From CAZFBR01 sp035353495 [NCBI: uncultured bacterium] (GTDB lineage Bacteria; DAOPZR01): a stretch of DNA of 17,620 nt. Below the pieces are notes generated by a model. It did not search any database, was not told the DNA's origin, and was given only the letters and a program-made list of their open reading frames with translations. Positions 7,073-15,531 of the stretch are shown here, one piece after another (within the stretch, counting starts at the first letter, position 1; the number at the start of each line of letters is the position of its first letter). The stretch lies in assembly GCA_964517215.1 (NCBI GenBank), contig CAZFBR010000052.1, forward strand, positions 1 through 17,620, in the 5' to 3' direction. The position numbers and the translations under genes were made by a program.

Positions 7073-7081
7073 TGCTATGAT
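7073..7081 (+). promoter_or_regulatory. Candidate extended -10 promoter of the right-hand cluster
   Basis: TGCTATGAT (7073-7081) is an extended -10 element (TGn followed by TATGAT, 5/6). The sequence 17 bp upstream has no recognisable -35 box. It lies in a locally AT-richer stretch of the 107-bp gap after the LOG gene, 66 nt before ATG 7147, where a promoter for the long cluster is expected. Confidence 0.4.
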
Positions 7082-7146
7082 ATTAAGCGCGCTGCCGGAT
7101 GGCGCGGGGGATATGGCGTGAACTGCTGCGACGGGCGCATCGATCG

Positions 7147-9123
7147 ATGAAACGGCTGCTGCTGGCGCTGACGCTGCTGCTGGCCTGCGCCCCGGCCGTT
7201 GCCGTTGAATTGACGGCCAGCGCGGGGATCGACCGCAAGGTCGCCCAGGGCCAGAGCGTCCCCGTCACCATTCGGATCAAGACGACCGGGCAGGCCTTTG
7301 ACGGGATGGTTGCCATCACGGCGCGGCATCGCGAACGGGATATCCACCGGATTCCGGTGTCGCTTGACCGCCATGATCAGCTCGAATTCACTGCCAACCT
7401 TCCCTTTGACAACTGGTCGTGCCAGATCACCCTGTTCGATCAGCGGGGGACCAAAGTCCGCGAACTCACCCAGAACGAGTTCATCGATCAGGTGCTGAAC
7501 GACGACGTGATGCATGTCGTCGATCTGTCGCGCAATCCGCTGCCGCTGACCGGTGCCCACAACTTCATGCTCCAGTCGCAGAACGGCTATCCGCCGGGCT
7601 TTCGGCTGGCATATTCGCATTGCGAGCCGGACCGGATGCCGGCGCATTCAATCGGCTTCAACGGTGTGCGGGTCATTATTATCGGCGATCTTGACTACGC
7701 GGAAATCCCGCGGGCGAGCCGCACCGCACTCCTGAACTGGGTGGCGAACGGCGGACTGCTGATCGTGCGCGGCGGGAGCGCGGCGGCTGCGCTCGAACGG
7801 TCGTGGCTGGCGCCGCTGCTCCCGCTTACCGGCCTGACCGCAGGCGAGCAGGAGGTGGCACCGCTGCTCGACCTGCCTGCTGACGCCAGTGCGCCGTGGT
7901 TGGCTGGCACGCTGCGGTCCGGTCGGGAGGTGACCGCATATACGCGGGAGGGGCTGACTGACGGCAATGACACTCCGGAGCAGGAGGAAGGGGAAGTCCG
8001 CCTGGACCAGGAAGAGGATGTGGTGCGCGAGCGGGCGCGACGGGCAGAACTGCGGCGTGAGGCGGAGGAGGCGGTCGGCGGGCAGGATGCGGTACTGGCC
8101 GACCGCCTGCTCACTGACCTTGCGGCGCGAGCCGGCGGCGGACCGGCGGTTGCCTGGGGGGTGGCGTACGGACGGGGTGAGATCCGTCTTTTGGCGTTCG
8201 ATCCCGGCGACGCTCCGTTTCGCAGTGCCGACAAGACCATCAACCTGCTGCTGACCGGCACGGACGGCGCCACCCAGCTCGACCGGGCGCATTGCGATGC
8301 GGCGCGGATTGGCGAGGCGATCCAGCAGATGATTCGTTCCGCAAAGCTCAAGGAGCCGCCGCTGGTAATGATGGCGATCCTGCTGGTGGCATATCTGATC
8401 ATTGTGGCGCCGGTTAATTTCTGGGTGTTAAGCGTGATCCGCCGGCGCGAACTGGCGTGGCTGACCATCCCGGCGATTGCGCTGATGTATACCCTGGCCA
8501 TGTATCTGGCGGGGCGGAGTACAATGGGCGACAGCACCCTGCATCGCGAGATGCGGCTGGTGATGGCGGATGCGGTGAACGGCACGGAAGAGGTGGAAAC
8601 GGTTACCGGCCTGTTTGCCGCGGGGATGGAGGACTTTGCCATCACCTTCCCCGCCGGCACGGTGTACGCCGGCGAGCAGGCAGAGGAGATCAGCGACGGG
8701 ATCGTCTTTACCGGTGCGGCGCCCGACCGGACTGAGCCGTTTCCGGTGGCGCAGTGGTCATGGCGGTTCGTCCGCTCCTGCGCGACCCGGCCGGTCGATT
8801 ATACCGTGACGTACCATCCCGCCACCCGCGAAGTCGTGGTCGGCGGCGACCTGAATCTGCGGGGGGCATACCTGGTCGATCGCGGCAGCATCGTTGCACT
8901 GGATGATGCCGGTGGCGGAACCTATCGGCTGCAGGCCGGCCAGCCTGGCCGGCTGAGCGAGGCAATGCAGCAGCTGGTGTCGCGCGACAGCGGTTCACCG
9001 GCCATCATCTGCCAGCGGACGGCGACGCCGCCGGGCATTCCGGTTGACGGGGCGACCAGCAGCGAAGGCAACGAAATCTATCTGGTCTATCCGACCGTTG
9101 CGGACCGCGGGGAGGACGACTGA
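7147..9123 (+). CDS. Exported membrane-anchored protein with GATase-like domain, first gene of ABC/MoxR cluster
   Basis: The 658-aa product begins at ATG 7147 with a signal sequence MKRLLLALTLLLACAPAVA. An in-frame ATG at 7099 would add 16 residues before it and is less likely. 'LLAC' (11-14) could be a lipobox, but signal peptidase I cleavage after AVA (17-19) is as plausible. Residues 20-165 look beta-rich. 'VRVIIIGDLDYAEI' to 'LLNWVANGGLLIVRGG' (174-210) has the pattern of a class I glutamine-amidotransferase-like fold, but I see no nucleophilic Cys at the elbow. Residues 277-310 are highly charged (EQEEGE, RERARRAELRREAEEA). Two helices follow (404-431, 437-457) joined by IRRREL, a positively charged turn that places both ends outside the membrane. 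The C-terminal 200 residues are again beta-rich. Its stop overlaps the ATPase start, so it is probably a partner of the transporter. The exact family is not recognised. Confidence 0.8.
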   Translation: MKRLLLALTLLLACAPAVAVELTASAGIDRKVAQGQSVPVTIRIKTTGQAFDGMVAITARHRERDIHRIPVSLDRHDQLEFTANLPFDNWSCQITLFDQRGTKVRELTQNEFIDQVLNDDVMHVVDLSRNPLPLTGAHNFMLQSQNGYPPGFRLAYSHCEPDRMPAHSIGFNGVRVIIIGDLDYAEIPRASRTALLNWVANGGLLIVRGGSAAAALERSWLAPLLPLTGLTAGEQEVAPLLDLPADASAPWLAGTLRSGREVTAYTREGLTDGNDTPEQEEGEVRLDQEEDVVRERARRAELRREAEEAVGGQDAVLADRLLTDLAARAGGGPAVAWGVAYGRGEIRLLAFDPGDAPFRSADKTINLLLTGTDGATQLDRAHCDAARIGEAIQQMIRSAKLKEPPLVMMAILLVAYLIIVAPVNFWVLSVIRRRELAWLTIPAIALMYTLAMYLAGRSTMGDSTLHREMRLVMADAVNGTEEVETVTGLFAAGMEDFAITFPAGTVYAGEQAEEISDGIVFTGAAPDRTEPFPVAQWSWRFVRSCATRPVDYTVTYHPATREVVVGGDLNLRGAYLVDRGSIVALDDAGGGTYRLQAGQPGRLSEAMQQLVSRDSGSPAIICQRTATPPGIPVDGATSSEGNEIYLVYPTVADRGEDD

Positions 9124-10049
9124 TGCTCGAAATCCGCGAACTGACCAAGGCGTTCGGCGGCGCGCGCGCGGTCGACGGGCTGACGCTGACCCTTGAGCCG
9201 GGCAATATCATGGGCTTCATCGGCCCGAACGGCGCGGGCAAGACGACCACCATGCGCATGATTGCCACGCTCATGGCGCCCGACGCCGGAACCATCCGCA
9301 TCGACGGCTACGACGTCGTCGAATCGCCCTATGCGGCGCGGGCGCGGCTGGGGTTCATGCCCGATTTTATCGGCGTTTACAACGATCTCAAGGTCTGGGA
9401 ATATCTCGATTTCTTTGCCGCCGCCTACCGCATCCCAACACACAACCGCGCGCGGATCATCGATGAGGTGCTGGCCCTGACGGACCTGACGGGCAAGCGC
9501 GACGCGTACGTCGCGTCACTGTCGAAGGGGATGAAGCAGCGGCTGTGCCTGGCCAAAACCCTCAGCCATGACCCGCAACTGCTGCTGCTTGACGAACCGG
9601 CGGCGGGACTCGATCCGCGGGCGCGCATTGAGCTGCGCGAACTGCTCAAGGAACTGCAGCGGATGGGCAAGACGCTGCTGGTCTCCTCGCATATCCTGAC
9701 CGAACTGGCCGACCTGTGCAATCAGGTGACGATCATCGAAAAGGGGCGGGTGCTCGTCTCCGGCTCGATCAGCGACATTATCGCCGCCCAGACGGTATGC
9801 CCGCGGTTCATGGTCGAGGTCGCCGGTGACGAGGACCGGGCGGAACAGGTGCTGGCCGCGCTGCCCGCGGTGAAGATCTGCGAACGCAACGGCGCCTGCT
9901 TCACAGTTGATTATGTCGCCGGCGACGACGCCAGCCACCAGATCCTCACGCAGCTGGTGACGGCCGGCCTGGCCGTGCGGCAATTCCGGAAAGTCGAAGA
10001 GGGAGTGGAAGGGCTGTTCATGAAACTGACCAGGGGGGAAGTCGCGTGA
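9123..10049 (+). CDS. ABC transporter ATP-binding protein (ABC-2 exporter class)
   Basis: The 308-aa product has Walker A GPNGAGKT (34-41), signature LSKGM (133-137) in place of LSGGQ, Walker B LLLLDEP (153-159) with D-loop GLDP, and switch His190 in SSHIL. The Q-loop position holds Asp81 (FMPDFIGVY) rather than Gln; such a variant occurs, as I recall, in GldA-like and related ABC-2 ATPases. A C-terminal domain of about 85 residues follows the nucleotide-binding core, as in the CcmA/NatA class. It should power the adjacent permease at the inner membrane. The start ATG overlaps the previous TGA by one base and has GGGGAGG about 8 nt upstream; the stop overlaps the permease start. Confidence 0.93.
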   Translation: MLEIRELTKAFGGARAVDGLTLTLEPGNIMGFIGPNGAGKTTTMRMIATLMAPDAGTIRIDGYDVVESPYAARARLGFMPDFIGVYNDLKVWEYLDFFAAAYRIPTHNRARIIDEVLALTDLTGKRDAYVASLSKGMKQRLCLAKTLSHDPQLLLLDEPAAGLDPRARIELRELLKELQRMGKTLLVSSHILTELADLCNQVTIIEKGRVLVSGSISDIIAAQTVCPRFMVEVAGDEDRAEQVLAALPAVKICERNGACFTVDYVAGDDASHQILTQLVTAGLAVRQFRKVEEGVEGLFMKLTRGEVA

Positions 10050-11737
10050 CGGCCGTGCCGCGCGGGACCGCGAGCGGTCCGGCCCTGCCGGCGGCGCCGC
10101 CGGCGCCGGCCCCCGGCCGGGTTGCCGGTTTCTTTGACTGGCGCCGCTCGGAACTGGTGCGGCTGGTTCTCTTCCTCTGCAGCGCGCCCTGGCGGCTGGT
10201 GGCCGCAGCCGTGCCCCCGCCGGGCGCGACGTCGGTACCGGACCGGAAGACCAGGTGGCGCGAGCTGCCGGGCCGGTTTTTCAGCAACCCGGTGCTGATT
10301 GTCGAGCTGCGCCGCGTGATGCGCGGCCGCCGGCCGGTCATGCTGGTGACCGCCTACCTGCTGCTGCTGATCGTCGTCGGGGTCATGGCGGCCAGCGAGC
10401 ACTCGTCGTACGGCATTGCCGGAACCCGCGGTTCGCGGGTCGGCCAGCAGATCGTCAGCGCGCTCTTCTGGTTCCAGCTGATCGGGATCATGGTGATCAT
10501 CCCGGGAGTCACCGCGACCGCGATCACCCAGGAACGCGAGCAGCAGACGTTCGACATGGTGCGCATGACGCTCCTCGGGGCGGGTGAACTGCTGGCGGGC
10601 AAACTGCTGGTGGCGCTCTGCCTCAGCGGCATCCTGATCATTATCGGCATGCCGCTGTATGCGGTGGCATTCGTCACCGGCGGCGCGGCGCCGCTGCAGC
10701 TGGCCATCGGCTGGGCGTTCCTGCTGGTATTCACCCTGCTGGTGGCGGCAGTATGCATCCTGGTCGGCATCGAAGTGCGGCGCAATCTTTCGGCGATCAT
10801 TGTCTCGTATCTCCTGACCTGCTGGCTGCTCCCCCTCAGCGTAAACAATCCGTCGCACCTGATGCGGAATCTGGCGACCAGCAATATCCTTTCCCACACG
10901 GAACTGCTGCCGTTTGTGGGGATTGCGGCGGGCATGTTGGCGGTGGCGCTGCTGCTGCTGGCGTTCGCGCGCGAACGGCTGGCCGGCTGGCGTGAACGCG
11001 GGCGTCTTTTCCGGATCATGCTCCCGGTGCCGCTGCTGATCTTCTATATCGCCGTCCTGTGGGAGACGCCCTTCTCGCACAGCGAACTGTTCGGGTTGTT
11101 GGGGGCGACCATCTGCTACTGCTGCGCCCTGGCATTTCTGTTCGGGGTGCGGCCCCCGCATCCGGCCCAGCAGCGGCTGCCGCTCTGGCAGCAGCTGTCG
11201 GAAGGGGTGCATCCGAAGACCATGCTCTTCGAAGATGCGCTATCGTTTCCCGCCTATCTGGGTGCGGTCTATACCGCCCTGACGCTGCTGCTGGCACTGA
11301 TCGGCGTGGTGGCGGGGGAAGCCAGGGAACTGGGGCTCTTCCTGATGCTCTACCTGTTCGGCCTCTGCCAGCTGGTGTTCTGGTCGGGACTGGCGCTTAC
11401 GTCCGGGTTGTTGCTCTGGCCCCGCCGTATCGTCGGACTGGGAACGGTGCTCATGCTGGTGCTGTTTTTCCTGGTTCTGGCGGTGCCGGAACTGCTGGAG
11501 TCCAATGTCCCGTACTGGCTGCGGACGGTGCTCTCCGGTGAGGTGCTGTCGCCGTTCGGGTTTGTTAAGGAATTCATCCGCCCGAACAATCCCGACACCA
11601 TGTACGTCAATCTGACCCTGAATCTGACAATATACGGCCTGCTGTCAGTGGCGGTCTGGTCGCTGTTCAAATTCGGCTGGTGGGTGTTTGTCCGCCGCGG
11701 CGGTCCGCCGCGGGGACGCGAGGCGGACGATGAATGA
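10046..11737 (+). CDS. ABC-2 type transporter permease
   Basis: The 563-aa product starts with GTG 10046, overlapping the ATPase stop by 4 nt (GTGA) with AGGGGGGAA as ribosome binding site. A Pro/Ala-rich cytoplasmic N terminus (1-80) leads to 'NPVLIVELRRVMRGRRP' (81-97), the conserved lead-in to the first helix (about 98-116). 'AITQEREQQTFDMVRMTLL' (159-177) with the following 'GAGELLAGK' is the ABC-2 family segment between helices 2 and 3, thought to contact the ATPase. About eleven hydrophobic segments can be counted (for example 138-160, 187-210, 218-241, 249-265, 287-306, 323-340, 404-424, 428-448, 462-480, 522-546). Two such six-helix-like halves in one chain would allow a full permease. 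The substrate is unknown. Confidence 0.88.
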   Translation: MTAVPRGTASGPALPAAPPAPAPGRVAGFFDWRRSELVRLVLFLCSAPWRLVAAAVPPPGATSVPDRKTRWRELPGRFFSNPVLIVELRRVMRGRRPVMLVTAYLLLLIVVGVMAASEHSSYGIAGTRGSRVGQQIVSALFWFQLIGIMVIIPGVTATAITQEREQQTFDMVRMTLLGAGELLAGKLLVALCLSGILIIIGMPLYAVAFVTGGAAPLQLAIGWAFLLVFTLLVAAVCILVGIEVRRNLSAIIVSYLLTCWLLPLSVNNPSHLMRNLATSNILSHTELLPFVGIAAGMLAVALLLLAFARERLAGWRERGRLFRIMLPVPLLIFYIAVLWETPFSHSELFGLLGATICYCCALAFLFGVRPPHPAQQRLPLWQQLSEGVHPKTMLFEDALSFPAYLGAVYTALTLLLALIGVVAGEARELGLFLMLYLFGLCQLVFWSGLALTSGLLLWPRRIVGLGTVLMLVLFFLVLAVPELLESNVPYWLRTVLSGEVLSPFGFVKEFIRPNNPDTMYVNLTLNLTIYGLLSVAVWSLFKFGWWVFVRRGGPPRGREADDE

Positions 11738-13397
11738 CCTGCTGATGCAGATCCGGGCGCGATTACGGTTCGCGTTCTGGTTCGAGCGGTTTATTCAGGT
11801 GCTGGTCATCGGTGCCGGCGCCATGCTGCTCCATACCCTCTGCCACAAGCTGTGGTACCTGACCTGGTCGCCGGCGCTGACCCTGGCCCTGGCATTGACA
11901 GCCGGCGCCCTGGTCGTGGGCATGCGGGCACAGCGGCGGGTGCCGACCATGGCGGCGGCCGCGGCCCGGCTTGACGACCGCTGCCTGACCAAAGACCGTT
12001 TCCAGACCGCGTTCAGTTGCCCGCCGGCGCTGGCGGCAACCCCGCATGGCAGCTATCTGCTGGGCGAAGTGGCGGAACTGAGCCGGACCCTGCCGTGGCG
12101 GCAGCAGTTCCCGCTGCGGCTGCCGCACCGCTGGTATCTCCCGGTCATCCTGCTGCTGGCGACCGGTGCGGTGGCGTGGTGTGTGCCCGACCCGCCGGCG
12201 CCGCTGACGATGGGCGCGGCGGCGCAGGCGGCGGCGGTGACTGCGGTCGAACGGATCGAAGAGACGGCGGCGGCACTCGCCCAAGCGGCGCAGGCCGGCA
12301 GTGATGAAAAGCTTGCCGCGCTGGCGGAGGAGCTGGCGGCGTCGGCGCAGCAGTTGCGTGACAACATTGACGAGAAGGACAAGACCCTGGCCGAGCTCGA
12401 CCGGCTGGCCCGCGACCTGGCGGCCTATGAACAGGCCGCGCGCGCCTCGGCGGCCAGTGCCATGGCGGACATGGCAGACGATCTGGCGAAAACGGGAGCG
12501 CAGGCGGCGGCGGAAGCGCTGCGGCGCGGCGAGTGGACGCAGGGCATGAATCAGCTGGCCGAGCAGCTGGCGGAGCAGGGGCTGGCCAATGCCGGCACGC
12601 GCGAGGCCATGGCCAACGCCCTGACGGAGGCGGCCAATCGCGCGGGCGGCACTGCCGGCGAGCAGCTGCGCCGGGCGGCCCAGGCGGCGCGGGCGGGCGA
12701 TGCGGCGGGTGCCGCGCAAGCGCTGCGTGAGGCGGCGCGGCAGGACCCGGCGCACGGGTCGGGGCAGGGGGAGAAGGTTGATGAACTCGGCAGCCAGCTT
12801 GAATCAGCCCGGCAGCGGATTATCAATGACAACGGCAGTGGCAATGCCGGCAGCCGGCGTTCGAGTGACCGCGCGCAGAATCGTGACGACAATGACCCGC
12901 GCCTGATGGACTGTACCGCGGGACCAAACGGCGGCCGCAATTCCGGTCAGAACAGCTGCGGACAAGGCCAGGGTCAGGGACAAGGCCAGGGATCCGGTCG
13001 CGGGCCGCAGCATATCGAAGGTGCTGCTTCAGGGATCGGCTTGGGCTCAACCAATCAGCAGCAGATCGGCGGCGCGGCGCCGCATACCGACGGGGTGACC
13101 CGGGAGGCCGCGCCTTCGCGGTACGGCGCCTACGAACAGATCTACGGCTCGCAGCTGCTGGCCGGCGAGGCCGGGCGCGAAGTGATGGCGTCGGGCACGG
13201 ACCAGGGCGGGGCGGTGCTTGAGGAAGTGACGTCGGTGGTGATGCCGCCGGGGTTTGGCCGGGCGGACGCATCGTTGCCGGCGGCGACCGCGCGCAGCTA
13301 TCGCGAGGCGGCGGGCGTCGCCCTCGAGCGTGAGGAAATCCCGGAATCGCACCGCGACTATGTCCGCCGCTACTTTTCACAGGTCGTCGCACACTGA
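11730..13397 (+). CDS. Membrane protein with coiled-coil domain, Gly-Gln linker and conserved C-terminal motif
   Basis: The 555-aa product starts at ATG 11730, overlapping the permease by 8 nt. Helices lie at about residues 17-38, 47-66 and 136-152. 'AAARLDDRCLTKDRFQTA' (76-94) precedes the third helix. Residues 165-340 form a long Ala/Glu/Gln/Leu-rich region, probably coiled coil or helical bundle. A polar Asn/Gly/Gln linker (365-425) contains five Gly-Gln pairs in a row (411-420). The C terminus carries 'YREAAGVALEREEIPESHRDYVRRYF' over 524-549, a motif that I recall from DUF4175-like and other Bat-associated membrane proteins. The architecture is reminiscent of DUF4175, but I would not assign it. 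The long helical part is probably exposed in the periplasm and may bind an envelope partner. Confidence 0.78.
   Translation: MNDLLMQIRARLRFAFWFERFIQVLVIGAGAMLLHTLCHKLWYLTWSPALTLALALTAGALVVGMRAQRRVPTMAAAAARLDDRCLTKDRFQTAFSCPPALAATPHGSYLLGEVAELSRTLPWRQQFPLRLPHRWYLPVILLLATGAVAWCVPDPPAPLTMGAAAQAAAVTAVERIEETAAALAQAAQAGSDEKLAALAEELAASAQQLRDNIDEKDKTLAELDRLARDLAAYEQAARASAASAMADMADDLAKTGAQAAAEALRRGEWTQGMNQLAEQLAEQGLANAGTREAMANALTEAANRAGGTAGEQLRRAAQAARAGDAAGAAQALREAARQDPAHGSGQGEKVDELGSQLESARQRIINDNGSGNAGSRRSSDRAQNRDDNDPRLMDCTAGPNGGRNSGQNSCGQGQGQGQGQGSGRGPQHIEGAASGIGLGSTNQQQIGGAAPHTDGVTREAAPSRYGAYEQIYGSQLLAGEAGREVMASGTDQGGAVLEEVTSVVMPPGFGRADASLPAATARSYREAAGVALEREEIPESHRDYVRRYFSQVVAH
12961..12991 (+). 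repeat. In-frame direct repeat encoding the Gly-Gln linker
   Basis: The 13-mer gacaaggccaggg occurs at 12961-12973 and again at 12979-12991, an 18-nt period equal to six codons. It encodes the GQGQGQGQGQ tract and could change length by slippage without a frameshift. Confidence 0.7.
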
Positions 13398-13428
13398 CCG
13401 GAGCACGCAGCCGCGTTGCTGCAGTCAG
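13394..13428 (+). terminator. Nested hairpin over the stop codon of the coiled-coil gene, no T-run
   Basis: GCAGC (13407-13411) pairs with GCTGC (13418-13422) and, outside it, CTGAC (13394-13398) with GTCAG (13424-13428). The TGA stop is inside the outer arm. No T-run follows, so it may be a transcript-processing or stabilising hairpin between the transporter half and the MoxR half of the cluster. Confidence 0.35.
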
Positions 13429-13576
13429 ACAGCGACCCTGCTCGCGGCGCGCTGCGCATGACCAAAACGACGACCCCGTCGGCGGCATCTTGACTGACAG
13501 CGGCATCCGCGCTGACTGGTGCGGGTGCGGCGGGCGGGCCGGCAGCGGAGACAGCAGACGGCAGGGCAGACAAGCG

Positions 13577-13597
13577 CCCTCTCCCGGCGGGAGGGGG
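13577..13597. repeat. Near-perfect palindromic intergenic element before moxR
   Basis: CCCTCTCCCG-G-CGGGAGGGGG is a 10-bp inverted repeat (one G-T pair) around a single central base. It is the cleanest copy of the element found in degenerate form near 773, 2725 and 2797. It lies 30 nt before the moxR ATG in the 229-bp gap. Apart from it and the hairpin at 13394-13428 I see no promoter of good quality in that gap. Confidence 0.6.
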
Positions 13598-13626
13598 ATT
13601 CGATGCGGCACGGCGAGAGGAACACC

Positions 13627-14622
<996 letters not shown>

Positions 14623-14637
14623 CCCGGACGGCGGCGC

Positions 14638-15522
14638 ATGGCGCTTGAGCTCGGGCTGGAGCCGAATTTCTTCCGCCGGCTGGAACGGCTGACGTTGCTG
14701 TCGCGCCGGCTGGGCGCGGCCCCGCAGAAGGGGATCCGCCAGTCGCGCAGCCACGGCGCATCGGTTGAGTTCGCCGATTTTCGCGACTACCTGCCCGGCG
14801 ACGATACGCGCTTCCTCGACTGGAACGCCTATGCCCGGCTGGAAAAGCTGTTTATCAAGCTGTTCCATGAAGAGGCGTCACTCAATCTCCACCTGCTGAT
14901 CGATACCAGCGCCTCGATGGGGTTTGGCGAACCGGGCAAGCTGACCGCCGCCGCGCGCATGGCGGCGGCCCTGGCGTACATTGCCCTGGCCCGACTCGAT
15001 GCGGTGACCGTCGCGGCACTGCCCGGTGCGGGGGCGCCGCCGCTGTCACCGCGCCGCGGCCGGCGGCAAATCCACGCGGTGCTCCGGTTCCTGCGCGACC
15101 TGGAAGCGCACGGGACGCTGAACCTCACCCCGGCCCTGCGGCGCTACGGTTCGCATCCGGCGCAGAACGCGCTGGCGGTGGTGATTTCCGATTTCCTCGA
15201 CCCTGACGGGTGCAGCGAGGGGTTGGCGTACCTGCGCCACCGCAAGTTTGACGTGGTCATGCTGCACCTGCTGACGCCGGAGGAACTCAACCCGCGCTTC
15301 GGCGGCGATCGGCTTCTGGCCGACGTTGAGACCGGGACCGAATTGGATGTTACCGCCAGTCCGCGCCTGTTCCGGCGCTACCAGGCAGCGCTGCGGGAAC
15401 ATGGCGACGGGCTTGAGGAATTTGCCCGCCGCCACGGCATGGCCTATGCCCGCGTGGTGACTACCACCCCGCTCGAAGAAGTGGTCCTGACTTGCCTGCG
15501 CCAGCGGCGGGTGCTCACCTGA
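14638..15522 (+). CDS. DUF58 domain protein (MoxR partner, VWA-like fold)
   Basis: The 294-aa soluble product shows the DUF58 hallmark 'EFADFRDYLPGDDTRFLDW' (44-62) followed by NAYAR. It also has a MIDAS-like DTSAS (89-93) in 'HLLIDTSASM', which puts the downstream half in the VWA-like fold. There are no transmembrane segments, unlike the longer DUF58 proteins that carry an N-terminal pair of helices. Members occur beside moxR throughout bacteria and are taken to work with it; a biochemical activity is not known. The start has only a weak ribosome binding site (CCGGACGG), so reinitiation after the moxR stop 15 nt upstream is likely. The next gene follows after 9 nt. Confidence 0.93.
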   Translation: MALELGLEPNFFRRLERLTLLSRRLGAAPQKGIRQSRSHGASVEFADFRDYLPGDDTRFLDWNAYARLEKLFIKLFHEEASLNLHLLIDTSASMGFGEPGKLTAAARMAAALAYIALARLDAVTVAALPGAGAPPLSPRRGRRQIHAVLRFLRDLEAHGTLNLTPALRRYGSHPAQNALAVVISDFLDPDGCSEGLAYLRHRKFDVVMLHLLTPEELNPRFGGDRLLADVETGTELDVTASPRLFRRYQAALREHGDGLEEFARRHGMAYARVVTTTPLEEVVLTCLRQRRVLT

Positions 15523-15531
15523 TGGTGCGCC

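Noticed and set aside
13490-13520. TTGACT at 13490-13495 as a promoter for moxR
   Set aside because: No TATAAT-like sequence is found 16-18 bp downstream; the region is too GC-rich to support a call.
13519-13626. An N-terminal extension of MoxR
   Set aside because: The extension would translate the palindromic repeat, gives Arg/Gly-rich sequence unlike MoxR, and ATG 13627 has its own GAGAGG.
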